DNA of 64,000 bases. Origin: Paludibacter sp. GTDB lineage: Bacteria; Bacteroidota; Bacteroidia; Bacteroidales; Paludibacteraceae. The first letter of the stretch is position 1. Every line of letters begins with the position of its first letter. The position numbers and the translations under genes were made by a program. Of this stretch, positions 38,501 through 47,118 are shown piece by piece. The notes beneath the pieces were generated by a model that had not been told where the DNA came from, ran no database searches, and worked only from the letters and a program-made list of their open reading frames with translations. Location: contig NZ_WASO01000004.1 in assembly GCF_009712605.1 (NCBI RefSeq), positions 21,565 through 85,564 of the forward strand, in the 5' to 3' direction.

Positions 38501-38807
38501 CTCTTATTATCCACGTCCTTTATTCGGAGATGGAAAGAACCAACAGTGTCAGACAAAATATCTGCTAAACGCTGCTTATGTACGTTTGAAGAACCTCCAG
38601 TTAGGTTATACTCTTCCCCGCGCAATTACCGAAAGAGTTGGTATTCATAAGTTGAGAGTGTATGTATCGGGTGAAAACCTGCTCACATTCACAAACATGC
38701 CTAAAATGTTTGATCCTGAAACCGTAGATGGCGGAGTATCCTGGATGGTTGGTAATGCCTATCCATTGTCCAGAGTATTTTCCGGAGGTTTGAGTGTTAA
38801 TTTCTAA
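35547..38807 (+). CDS. SusC/RagA family TonB-linked outer membrane protein, copy 2
   Basis: 1086 residues. Same architecture as copy 1: signal peptide, CarboxypepD_reg (about 42-115, GKVKDTKGETLIGVSVKIKG), signature NEVVVVGFG (119-127), plug (VLKDAAASSIYGSRAPFGVILVTTKKG) and barrel ending FSGGLSVNF. The leaders also match in style (aaagacc or actagacc directly before ATGAA). The barrel regions differ, so the cargo is probably different from copy 1. SusD follows after 12 bp. Confidence 0.96.
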   Translation: MNVRKKSLCLLALFAWLTPALTSHVSTITAQNTSTQQKKESISGKVKDTKGETLIGVSVKIKGSNVGTITDATGSFTLKNVPSSAILEFSYIGMNPIEVAVGNRTSINVTLEEKTVGMNEVVVVGFGTQKKVNLTGSVGTVDAKALEARPVQNAVQSLEGMVAGLNISQNQGMLESKPSVNVRGLATIGTGSSGSPLILIDGMEGDLSAINPQDIENISVLKDAAASSIYGSRAPFGVILVTTKKGKQGKISINYSNNFKTSSPVLLPHMMDSYTFALYFNEASKNSGSSPFFDDAWLKRIKDFQDGKLIGSNGLPVTSVPNGSHWADYGGGNDNIDWYKAVYKSSAPSQEHNFSVSGGNESTKYYFSGNYLDQDGFMRFGGDHFYRYTATGKIETKLAPWVTLGYNTRWIRQDYQRPSSLGDGLFSDLARQGWPILPLYDPNGYLFSSPSPALALRDGGRDKTQEDWLYQQAKIVLEPVKGWITTGEFNYKTDDQFRHWDTQKTYNHDVNGNAYAYNTYSGVHEGAYRTNYYNVNLFSEYTKELKGGHTLKGLVGFQSEMNQYRDLTADRQGIVVADLPTLNTTNGIDASGKTAAPSISGNYYNWSTAGFFGRLNYDYQGRYLVEANMRYDGTSRWRADKRWNWFPSFSAGWNIARESFWKPFADYVSTFKLRASYGSLGNQNTVDSNGNLLPYPTYQTMPIGTANGSWLINGVQPNTSSIPGIISAALSWEKIRTWNAGLDIAALNNRLNVSLDCYIRYTNDMVGDGVELPATLGTSVPKTNNTDLKTQGFELEVSWKDRLANGLGYGVKVLLSNSTSKITRYANPTGTLDKYYAGETYGEIWGYTTKGIAKSDDEMNAHLATLANGGQNALGSNWKAGDIMYADINGDGKIDNGANTVSNHGDLKVIGNKTPKLPFGVELTADWKGFDFRAFLQGVMKRDYFADSYFFWGAWKWGIWWSTGLKEQLDYFRGDANNPLGQNLNSYYPRPLFGDGKNQQCQTKYLLNAAYVRLKNLQLGYTLPRAITERVGIHKLRVYVSGENLLTFTNMPKMFDPETVDGGVSWMVGNAYPLSRVFSGGLSVNF

Positions 38808-38819
38808 AATCTTACAATC

Positions 38820-40826
38820 ATGAGAAATAAAATTTTATATACAATAATTGCCGGAGCAGCTTTGCTGCTGGGTTCTTGTAATAATTTTCTCGACCAACAA
38901 CCTGTTGCGTCTATTACACCCGAAAATTATTTAAATGAAGAATCACAATTAGCTTCATACAGTGTAAATCTGTTTTCTGTTTTTCCAACACATGGAAATT
39001 GGTCATTCGGTACTTTTGGTATTGATGCAGCAACCGACAATATGACCGGTATGACCTATGACAACAAATACGTTCCCGGCCAATGGAAAGTAGGTCAAAC
39101 AGGCGGTGACTGGGATTTCAGCAACATCCGCAGTTGTAACTATTTCCTCAACAATGTGGAGCCCAAACGAAAAGCTGGTTTGTTATCAGGTTCGAATGCA
39201 AACATTAAGCATTATATCGGCGAAGTTTATATGATCAGAGCGTTTGTCTATTTTGATAAACTCCAGAAATTAGGCGATTTTCCGATTATCAAATCTGTAT
39301 TGCCCGACGAATGGCAGACTCTGACTGAAGCCAGTAAACGTCAGCCGTGCAATGAAGTAGCCCGCTTTATCATTCAGGATCTTGATTCGGCAATTAATCT
39401 GATGCAAACAACAGCTCCTGACGGCAAGAAAAACCGTCTCTCTAAATACTGCGCTTATCAGTTAAAATCGCGTGTTGCATTATTTGAAGCCACATGGTTG
39501 AAATATTTCAAAGGGACAGCATTTGTACCCAATGGCACCGGATGGCCGGGAGCATCCAAAGATTACAATAAAAATTATCAATACCCTTCGGGTAGCATCG
39601 ACAATGAAATTAACTGGTTCCTCGATCAGGCAATTGCTTCGTCGCAACAAGTAGCTGACAACGTTACGCTTGTAAACAACACTATGACGGCAGAAACAGA
39701 AACAGGCAAAGCATTTAGCGTAGCTTGCGATGCGAATCCTTATTGTAAGATGTTTGCCGATGTTGACATGTCAACCTACAGCGAAGTACTTTTCTGGAGA
39801 CAATACAGCAAAGGACTGGGAATTACCCACAATGTGCCTGTTTACGAACAAATTGGCAACGATGGAGTTGGAACTACAAGAGGGATGGTTGACGGATTCT
39901 TGATGAAAAACGGACTTCCGATCTATGCTTCCGGTTCTGGTTATCTAGGAGATGACAGTGCTGCAGTAGCAAAAACCAACAGAGACGGACGTTTGTGGTT
40001 ATTCCTGAAAACTCCAGGCCAGGTTAATGTTTTATATACAAATTCTTCAGGAGATCATGCGACACCGATTGAACCAATACCTATGATACTTGTTTCTACT
40101 CCGGAACAAAAGTATAACACCGGATATGCTATCCGCAAAGGATTAAACTATGATCAGGCACAATGTGCTAACGGCGGTGGCTATACTGGCGCTATTGTTT
40201 TCCGTGCGGTAGAATCTTATCTCAACTATATTGAAGCTTACTACGAAAGATATGGAAGTCTGAATAGTAAAGCTCAGGCTTACTGGCAGGCAATCAGAAA
40301 CCGTGCAGGCGTTGATCCTGATTACAATAAAACAATTGCAGCAACAGACATGAGTCAGGAAGCAAAAAATGACTGGGGTGCTTATTCTGCCGGAAGTTTT
40401 GTTGACAAAACTCTGTACAATATTCGTCGTGAACGTCGATGTGAATTAATGGCCGAAGGTTTGCGATGGATGGATCTGAAACGCTGGAGAGCATTGGATC
40501 AGATGATTACAACTCCATACCACATTGAAGGCTTTAAGCTTTGGGGACCAATGCAAAGCTGGTATACTGCAGGAACTCTGAAATATGGTATTGGCGATGC
40601 AAGTAACGTTTCGTCTCCTACATTAAGTCAGTATTTGCGTCCTTACGAAATGACCACGACATCACTGGCTTACAATGGATACAAATGGGCTATGACCCAC
40701 TATCTGAGTCCTATTGCCATTCAGCATTTTCTGATTACATCCAAAGATGGTTCGGATGTTACTACATCTCCGATTTATCAGAATCCGGGATGGTCGACCA
40801 CTGCTAATACCGGAGCTCTAAATTAA
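38820..40826 (+). CDS. SusD/RagB family surface glycan-binding lipoprotein, copy 2
   Basis: 668 residues. Lipobox LLGSC with Cys20, followed by NNFLDQQPVASITPENY, the usual SusD N-terminus. Helical repeats (KHYIGEVYMIRAFVYFDKLQKLGDFPII) and the C-terminal domain (AVESYLNYIEAYYERYGSL, NIRRERRCELMAEGLRWMDLKRW) are typical. Tightly spaced behind SusC copy 2. A strong terminator follows 38 bp after the stop. Confidence 0.95.
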   Translation: MRNKILYTIIAGAALLLGSCNNFLDQQPVASITPENYLNEESQLASYSVNLFSVFPTHGNWSFGTFGIDAATDNMTGMTYDNKYVPGQWKVGQTGGDWDFSNIRSCNYFLNNVEPKRKAGLLSGSNANIKHYIGEVYMIRAFVYFDKLQKLGDFPIIKSVLPDEWQTLTEASKRQPCNEVARFIIQDLDSAINLMQTTAPDGKKNRLSKYCAYQLKSRVALFEATWLKYFKGTAFVPNGTGWPGASKDYNKNYQYPSGSIDNEINWFLDQAIASSQQVADNVTLVNNTMTAETETGKAFSVACDANPYCKMFADVDMSTYSEVLFWRQYSKGLGITHNVPVYEQIGNDGVGTTRGMVDGFLMKNGLPIYASGSGYLGDDSAAVAKTNRDGRLWLFLKTPGQVNVLYTNSSGDHATPIEPIPMILVSTPEQKYNTGYAIRKGLNYDQAQCANGGGYTGAIVFRAVESYLNYIEAYYERYGSLNSKAQAYWQAIRNRAGVDPDYNKTIAATDMSQEAKNDWGAYSAGSFVDKTLYNIRRERRCELMAEGLRWMDLKRWRALDQMITTPYHIEGFKLWGPMQSWYTAGTLKYGIGDASNVSSPTLSQYLRPYEMTTTSLAYNGYKWAMTHYLSPIAIQHFLITSKDGSDVTTSPIYQNPGWSTTANTGALN

Positions 40827-40863
40827 TCCGGCAACCAAAATTATTGCTTAATAGGTTTAGTTC

Positions 40864-40899
40864 AACCCATCCTGGGTACCACTCAGGATGGGTTTTTAT
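40864..40899 (+). terminator. Intrinsic terminator after SusD copy 2
   Basis: aacccatcctg (40864-40874) pairs with caggatgggtt (40884-40894), followed by T-rich sequence. Confidence 0.88.
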
Positions 40900-40965
40900 T
40901 CTTACTTTCAGTTAATAGATTATCTATCAAGTGTTTTTACCAACAAAAAAAACACCCCGTGAAGC

Positions 40966-43377
40966 ATGAAATTCAAATTATTTATTCTTACGTGCCTTCT
41001 TATTGTATTTGCGCATAAATCCAATGCTCAGCTTTCATTTGGAGATCCGGTGAAAATCAATAACAATTGGCAGTTTCATTTAGGAGATTGTGACGCACTC
41101 AAAGCTGACACTTCTACTTCATGGAAAACACTGGACTTGCCTCACGACTGGAGCTCTGAAGGTGAATTGAGTCCTTCTTTAGCAAGCTGTACCGGCTATT
41201 TGCCCGGTGGGACAGGATGGTATAAAAAAGAACTAGAAATTCCGGAAAACAAAGCCGGCAAAAAAATTTACCTCTATTTTGAGGGAGTTTACAATCACAG
41301 TGAAGTTTACATCAACGGCCATCTGCTTGGCAAACGTCCGAACGGTTACGTTTCATTTGCTTACGATGCCACACCATTCATTCATTTCGGAAGTAAAAAC
41401 ACGATTGCAGTCCGGGTAGACCACAGCAAATCTGCCGATTCCAGATGGTATACCGGATCCGGGATTTACAGGAATGTCTGGCTAATCTATGCCAATCCTT
41501 TACATTTTACACAATGGGGAATTACCTGTGAGACAAAGGAATCAAATACAAAAGAAGCATTTCTCCAAATCAAATCCGGGATAGAGAATAACTCCAAAAG
41601 TTTGGCAAACCTCACGCTAAACATCCGTCTGATCAATAAAGATGGTAAAATTGTTGCAAATAAGTCCGACAAGATGGCTATTGCCTCCGAGACTCACAAA
41701 ACCGACACCATAGATCTGAAGATTGAAAACCCTGCTCTGTGGAATCTTGACCGCCCTTATCTTTATACGTTAGAAGTCTCTATAAAACAAGACAATAAAA
41801 TCCTCGATCAAACTACCCTCCCCGTCGGAATCCGCAATTTCACCTTCGATCCGAACAAAGGATTTACATTAAACGGTCAATGGATGAAACTGAAAGGAGT
41901 ATGTATTCATCATGATGCAGGTGTATTGGGCGCTGCCGTTCCGAAAGAGGTATGGGAAAGAAGGCTTACCACATTAAAGCAGATGGGATGTAATGCCATC
42001 CGTTTGAGCCATAACCCGCAGGCACCTGAATTGTATGATTTATGCGACAAGCTTGGTTTTTTGGTGATGGATGAAGCTTTCGACGAATGGGAATCTCCGA
42101 AACGTAAGTGGCTTACCGGCTGGAATAACGGAACGCCCGGTTACGAAGGATCCTACGAATTTTTCAACGAATGGAGCGAGCGTGATTTACAGGACATGAT
42201 ATGCCGTGACAGAAACCACCCCTCCATTTTTGCATGGAGCATCGGTAACGAAGTGGACTATCCCAATGATCCTTATACCCACCCCATACTTAACGGAGCA
42301 ACTATCAACCAGCCAATGTATGGAGGCTATATGCCGGATCATCCGGCTGCCGAACGCCTCGGTGCAATTGCCAAACGATTAGCTTCCATTGTAAAAAAAT
42401 ACGACACTTCCCGTCCCGTAACGGCCGCTCTTGCTGGCGTTATCATGTCAAACGAAACCGAATATCCTTCTGCATTGGATATTACGGGGTATAACTATAC
42501 AGAGAACCGCTATGCTCAGGATCATCAAAAGTACCCTACCCGCGTTATTTTCGGTAGTGAAAACGGACAAGGTTTTAATGAGTGGAAAAGTGTAAAAGAC
42601 AACGATTATATTTTCGGACAATTCTTATGGTCTGGCATTGACTATCTGGGAGAAGCGGGAACCTGGCCTTCGAGAGGACTCGGAACCGGTCTGCTCGACT
42701 TTGCCGGGTTCATGAAGCCCTGGGCATATTTCCGCCAATCCCTGTGGAGTTCCACACCAATGATTTACATAGGCACACAACGCATTTCAAAAACAAAAGC
42801 AACAGGTGACCCATGGCATGTATGGAATTATTCTACAGGAGATTCTGTCAGAGTTGTCTGTTTTACCAATACAGCAAAAGCTCAATTATTTGTGAACGGG
42901 AAAGTCATTGGTAATAAACAGGTTTACAATGATCAGACCGGAATAATAACATGGGATATTGCTTATCAGAATGGAAAACTGGAAGCTGTCGGCTATGACA
43001 AGAGCGACAATCCTGCATGCCGGGATAGTATTATCACGGCACAAGCTCCGTATGCCATTATCGCCAAACCGAACAAAAACACGCTGAATGCCGATCAGGA
43101 TCTGGCTCAGATTGAAATTCAAGTTGTTGACAAAAACAACAATCCGGTAACATTGGCTGAGAATGAAATTACTTGTCAGACAAGTAGCAATGTGAAATAC
43201 CTGGGTATGGAAGCCGGGAATAACAGAGATATGACAAATTACAAGAGTAGCAAAAGAAAAACATTTCATGGAAGGCTTCTGTGCTACATTGAAAGTCAGA
43301 ATAAAAAGGGGAAAGCTGTGATAAAATTTACTTCACCCGGACTACTATCGGCAAAAACAGAGATAGAAATCAGGTAA
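40966..43377 (+). CDS. Glycoside hydrolase family 2 beta-galactosidase-like enzyme
   Basis: 803 residues. Signal peptide (MKFKLFILTCLLIVFAHKSNA) predicts a periplasmic or surface location. Sugar-binding domain (about 25-180), Ig-like domain, then the TIM barrel with acid/base Glu429 (WSIGNEVDYP) and nucleophile Glu532 (FGSENGQGF), followed by C-terminal Ig-like domains (DUF4982 and a GH2 C-terminal type). This short GH2 class includes beta-galactosidases and some beta-glucuronidases; galactose release is favoured by the downstream galactose genes. No TAnnTTTG box is seen in the 70 bp after the SusD terminator. Confidence 0.88.
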   Translation: MKFKLFILTCLLIVFAHKSNAQLSFGDPVKINNNWQFHLGDCDALKADTSTSWKTLDLPHDWSSEGELSPSLASCTGYLPGGTGWYKKELEIPENKAGKKIYLYFEGVYNHSEVYINGHLLGKRPNGYVSFAYDATPFIHFGSKNTIAVRVDHSKSADSRWYTGSGIYRNVWLIYANPLHFTQWGITCETKESNTKEAFLQIKSGIENNSKSLANLTLNIRLINKDGKIVANKSDKMAIASETHKTDTIDLKIENPALWNLDRPYLYTLEVSIKQDNKILDQTTLPVGIRNFTFDPNKGFTLNGQWMKLKGVCIHHDAGVLGAAVPKEVWERRLTTLKQMGCNAIRLSHNPQAPELYDLCDKLGFLVMDEAFDEWESPKRKWLTGWNNGTPGYEGSYEFFNEWSERDLQDMICRDRNHPSIFAWSIGNEVDYPNDPYTHPILNGATINQPMYGGYMPDHPAAERLGAIAKRLASIVKKYDTSRPVTAALAGVIMSNETEYPSALDITGYNYTENRYAQDHQKYPTRVIFGSENGQGFNEWKSVKDNDYIFGQFLWSGIDYLGEAGTWPSRGLGTGLLDFAGFMKPWAYFRQSLWSSTPMIYIGTQRISKTKATGDPWHVWNYSTGDSVRVVCFTNTAKAQLFVNGKVIGNKQVYNDQTGIITWDIAYQNGKLEAVGYDKSDNPACRDSIITAQAPYAIIAKPNKNTLNADQDLAQIEIQVVDKNNNPVTLAENEITCQTSSNVKYLGMEAGNNRDMTNYKSSKRKTFHGRLLCYIESQNKKGKAVIKFTSPGLLSAKTEIEIR

Positions 43378-43525
43378 CTCAGAAACCCAACATCGTGCGT
43401 TTCCTATTGCATTGCACGATATTGGTGATTCAGGCAGCACTTCTACGGCTCAATAAATCAGGATTTGCCCATCTTTCGTACCCTTTTTGAACGAAAATCA
43501 CCCCTACAAAGTGACGTTAATCCTG

Positions 43526-43533
43526 TAAATTCG
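43526..43533 (+). promoter_or_regulatory. Possible -7 box for galactokinase
   Basis: TAAATTCG differs from TAnnTTTG at one position and lies 30 bp before the ATG at 43564. Confidence 0.25.
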
Positions 43534-43563
43534 CAATGTAAAAAACAACAATTTAAAGATACT

Positions 43564-44727
43564 ATGACCACACAAGAACTTAAAACCTCATTTGAAAATC
43601 TTTATCAGGCTTCAGCCGAAGCTATCTACTTTTCTCCCGGACGTGTCAATCTGATTGGTGAACACACCGACTATAACGGCGGCTATGTTTTCCCCTGCGC
43701 TCTGAGCTTTGGCACGTATCTATTGCTTCGTAAAAACGGGCAAAACGTCGTTAATTTCCGCTCACTCAACCAGCCGGAAGTAACTTCGCTCTCTTTCGAT
43801 CAGCTAACTACCCGCCTTGAAAATTCATGGGTAAACTATCCGCTGGGGGTAATTGCTCAGTTTATCAAACGAGGTGTAAAATTTGACACCGGCCTCGATA
43901 TTCTGATCTGGGGCAATGTACCCAACGGAGCAGGTCTCTCTTCGTCGGCTGCCCTTGAAGTGGTAACAGCTTACGCTCTGAACGATTTGCTGGGTACTGG
44001 CTATGACCGCACGGAACTGGCTAAAATCGGTCAAAAAGCCGAACATGAATTCGCTTTGGTGAACTGCGGCATTATGGATCAGTTTGCCAGTGCCAACGGC
44101 AAAAAAGATCATGCCATTTTCCTCGATTGCAATACCCTCGAATTTGAACTGGTGCCGGTAAAACTGGAAGGTGTAAAAGTGTTGATATCGAACACCCATA
44201 GTCCGCACAAACTGGATTCGGGAGCCTACAATCAACGCGTTGCCGAATGCAAAAAAGCAGTTGAACTTATTTCCATGGTTCGCCCTGTCAACTATCTTGC
44301 CGAATTGACCGAAGCCGATTTCAAAGCTGTCGAATCAGCTCTGGAAAGCGACCCCGTAGCACACAAACGTGCCCGTCACGTAGTAGCTGAAGTACAACGT
44401 ACCACCGATGCTGTGAAAGCGCTAAAAGCCGGAGAAATTGAAGAGTTCGGTAAAATGATGAATGCTTCGCACGTTTCTCTGCGCGACGACTACGAAGTGA
44501 CCGGTCTGGAACTGGACACTATGGCCGAAGAAGCATGGAAAATCCCCGGCGTAATTGGTTCCCGCATGACCGGCGGTGGTTTTGGAGGTTGCACTGTAAG
44601 CTTGGTAAAAGAGGAAGCCATCGATACATTTATTGAACAAGTCGGGGCTGCCTACAAAGCAAAGACAGGCATCGCTCCTGATTTCTATGTTGCCGAAATA
44701 GGCGACGGAGCAAGCAAATTATTCTGA
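43564..44727 (+). CDS. galK: Galactokinase
   Basis: 387 residues, the normal length, from the ATG at 43564; 33 codons further upstream in frame do not resemble GalK and overlap the leader. Phosphorylates D-galactose to galactose 1-phosphate with ATP in the cytoplasm. GHMP-kinase motifs: galactose-binding GRVNLIGEHTDYNGGY, ATP-binding PNGAGLSSSAALEV, and C-terminal MTGGGFGGCTVSLV. It lies between the GH2 gene and the nucleotidyltransferase/epimerase pair, which suits a locus that delivers galactose. Confidence 0.97.
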   Translation: MTTQELKTSFENLYQASAEAIYFSPGRVNLIGEHTDYNGGYVFPCALSFGTYLLLRKNGQNVVNFRSLNQPEVTSLSFDQLTTRLENSWVNYPLGVIAQFIKRGVKFDTGLDILIWGNVPNGAGLSSSAALEVVTAYALNDLLGTGYDRTELAKIGQKAEHEFALVNCGIMDQFASANGKKDHAIFLDCNTLEFELVPVKLEGVKVLISNTHSPHKLDSGAYNQRVAECKKAVELISMVRPVNYLAELTEADFKAVESALESDPVAHKRARHVVAEVQRTTDAVKALKAGEIEEFGKMMNASHVSLRDDYEVTGLELDTMAEEAWKIPGVIGSRMTGGGFGGCTVSLVKEEAIDTFIEQVGAAYKAKTGIAPDFYVAEIGDGASKLF

Positions 44728-44842
44728 TTAAACAGCTCAAATCATATTCAAACAAACGACACTTATCATAAACAAGAGGATGTTTCAAAAGGGATATTGA
44801 TTTTGTAATAACTTACGAATCGAAAGTGGATCATTGTTCGTT

Positions 44843-44946
44843 TTTTACCCCAACCCCTGAAGGGGCTATAAATCTGCTATTTTTATTGGCGTGAAAGTCC
44901 CCTTCAGGGGAACCGCAGATCAGCGAAGCTAATTAGGGGTATAAAA
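44843..44946. repeat. About 100-bp REP/MITE-like element with CCCCTTCAGGGG inverted repeats
   Basis: In the 305-bp gap between galK and the nucleotidyltransferase, cccctgaagggg (44854-44865) and ccccttcagggg (44899-44910) are perfect inverted repeats. Outer arms ttttaccccaa and ttaggggtataaaa extend the symmetry. It contains agatcagcgaagctaa (44917-44932), also present at 14701-14716. Confidence 0.65.
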
Positions 44947-45032
44947 ATGAGATTGCCTTTCTGTTTATATGTTTATTATTAGCTACATTGCCTTTTCAGA
45001 CAACCTCTTGTTTGAATCAGACTGACTTACAA

Positions 45033-45941
45033 ATGAAGCCTACATTATTTATTTTGGCGGCAGGCATGGGAAGCCGCTACGGAGGTCTCAAACAACTCGA
45101 CGGACTGGGGCCAAACGGAGAAACCATCATGGATTATTCGGTGTATGACGCTGTTAAAGCCGGATTCGGCAAAATAGTATTCGTCATCCGTCATCATTTC
45201 GAAAAAGATTTTCAGGAACAAATTATACCCCGCTACAAAGATTTAATCCCTGTGGAAGTTGTCTTTCAGGAAATAGAATATGTACCTGCCGGAATCGATT
45301 ACAACCAGGAACGCTCCAAGCCATGGGGCACCAACCATGCCCTGTTAATGGGAAAAGAGGTTATTAATGAACCATTTGCCATCATCAACGCCGATGACTT
45401 CTACGGTCGGGAATCATTTCAGGTGCTGGCTGACTTTCTGGTTTCGGTCGCCGGCAAAAAGAATGAATATTGTATGGTAGGTTACCGTGTCGGCAACACT
45501 TTGTCCGAAAGCGGAGCTGTAAGCCGTGGTGTTTGCGCAACCGACGAAAACGGGTACCTCACTTCGGTAGTTGAACGCACACATATCGAAACCAGAAACG
45601 GGAATATTTTTTATCTGAACGAAGGAGGCGATAAACATTCGCTGGAATTCAACACTCCCGTATCGATGAACATGTGGGGCTTTACGCCGGACTATTTTGC
45701 CTATTCCGAAGAAAGTTTCAAGAATTTTCTTGTTTCCAAAGGACAGGAACTGAAATCGGAATTCTACATTCCCACCGTTGTTAACGAGTTGATTGTTGCC
45801 GGGAAAGCAAGCTGCAAAGTATTGGACACTCCTTCGCGTTGGTTCGGTGTTACCTACTCTGAAGATCGTCCTCAGGTAGTTCAAAAAATCAAAGACCTGA
45901 TTGCACAAGGTATTTATCCTGAAAAATTATGGGCTAAATAA
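45033..45941 (+). CDS. Sugar-phosphate nucleotidyltransferase (UTP-sugar-1-phosphate uridylyltransferase-like)
   Basis: 302 residues from the ATG at 45033; 15 codons upstream look like leader. The N-terminal nucleotide-binding signature LAAGMGSRYGGLKQLDGLGPNGE is that of the NTP_transferase fold, split as LAAGMGSRYGG and KQLDGLGPNG. NADDFYG carries the metal-binding Asp, and LEFNTPVSMNMWGFTP is a typical sugar-binding stretch. It probably joins UTP and a sugar 1-phosphate to give UDP-sugar. Set between galK and galE with no GalT in view, it could act on galactose 1-phosphate (UDP-galactose pyrophosphorylase); the substrate is inferred from context only. galE follows after 11 bp. Confidence 0.78.
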   Translation: MKPTLFILAAGMGSRYGGLKQLDGLGPNGETIMDYSVYDAVKAGFGKIVFVIRHHFEKDFQEQIIPRYKDLIPVEVVFQEIEYVPAGIDYNQERSKPWGTNHALLMGKEVINEPFAIINADDFYGRESFQVLADFLVSVAGKKNEYCMVGYRVGNTLSESGAVSRGVCATDENGYLTSVVERTHIETRNGNIFYLNEGGDKHSLEFNTPVSMNMWGFTPDYFAYSEESFKNFLVSKGQELKSEFYIPTVVNELIVAGKASCKVLDTPSRWFGVTYSEDRPQVVQKIKDLIAQGIYPEKLWAK

Positions 45942-45952
45942 ACAAAGATTCT

Positions 45953-46984
45953 ATGAAGAAAATCATCGTAACGGGAGGTGCCGGATATATCGGCTCGCAC
46001 ACAGTGGTTGAGTTACAACAGGCCGGCTTTGAGGTGCTTATCATTGACAACCTCTCAAATTCAAGAATAGAAGTCATTTCCGGCATTGAAAAGATAACCG
46101 GTATCCGTCCGCATTTTGAAAATCTGGATTGCCTTGACTATATCGGGTTAGACAAATTCCTTAAAAAACACGAGGGAGTGGAAGCGATCATTCATTTTGC
46201 AGCCAGTAAGGCCGTGGGTGAATCGGTTGAAAAACCTTTGTTGTATTACCGCAACAACCTGGTATCGTTGATGAATTTACTGGAACTGATGCCTGTACAC
46301 GGTATTAAAAACATTGTATTTTCATCATCCTGTACCGTTTACGGACAACCCGACGAACTCCCTGTTTCCGAAAATGCGCCCATCAAACCGGCACTTTCAC
46401 CCTACGGGAATACCAAACAGGTTTGCGAGGAAATCATTCGCGACACCTTGCATGCAAGTAAAAACATGAAAGCTGTGTTGTTGCGTTATTTCAATCCGAT
46501 CGGGGCTCATCCTTCGGCATTGATTGGAGAATTGCCCAACGGCGTACCCAACAATCTGGTGCCGTTTATTACGCAAACCGCTATCGGATTACGCAAACAA
46601 CTGAGTGTTTTTGGTAACGATTACAATACTCCTGACGGTTCATGTATCCGCGACTATATCAACGTGGTGGATCTGGCCAAGGCACATGTAACAGCTATGA
46701 AACGCTTACTCGAAGACAAGAGTGACGAATCTGTCGAGGTTTTCAATCTGGGTACGGGACGCGGCCTGTCAGTACTTGAAATCATCGATATTTTTCAAAA
46801 AGTAAACAACGTTGAAGTTCCGCACAAGATAGTCGGACGCCGGGATGGAGACATCGAAAAGGTGTGGGCCAATCCGAAAAGAGCAAATAACGTGCTCGGA
46901 TGGGCAGCCGTCGAATCTATTGAAGATACCCTGCTCTCGGCCTGGGTTTGGGAAAAACGTTTAGCAGAAGAAAGAGCCAAATAA
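45953..46984 (+). CDS. galE: UDP-glucose 4-epimerase
   Basis: 343 residues. Interconverts UDP-galactose and UDP-glucose using bound NAD. Extended SDR features: Rossmann motif TGGAGYIG (7-14), SSSCTVYG (124-131) with the catalytic Ser/Thr position, and the YxxxK pair in SPYGNTK. RYFNPIGAHPSALIGE and EVFNLGTGRGLSVLE match GalE closely. It is 11 bp after the nucleotidyltransferase gene, so the two form an operon feeding galactose into UDP-sugar metabolism. Confidence 0.95.
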   Translation: MKKIIVTGGAGYIGSHTVVELQQAGFEVLIIDNLSNSRIEVISGIEKITGIRPHFENLDCLDYIGLDKFLKKHEGVEAIIHFAASKAVGESVEKPLLYYRNNLVSLMNLLELMPVHGIKNIVFSSSCTVYGQPDELPVSENAPIKPALSPYGNTKQVCEEIIRDTLHASKNMKAVLLRYFNPIGAHPSALIGELPNGVPNNLVPFITQTAIGLRKQLSVFGNDYNTPDGSCIRDYINVVDLAKAHVTAMKRLLEDKSDESVEVFNLGTGRGLSVLEIIDIFQKVNNVEVPHKIVGRRDGDIEKVWANPKRANNVLGWAAVESIEDTLLSAWVWEKRLAEERAK

Positions 46985-47118
46985 ATCATTCATTTTTCTA
47001 ACCATTAATAACCATTCACATCACGACTGAAACGGTCATGAAGCCTGAAACAACAATATTTTGTGTCGACAGTTCTCAGCAACATGTAGTTTTATCTGAT
47101 TCAAATTTTTAGTCACAG

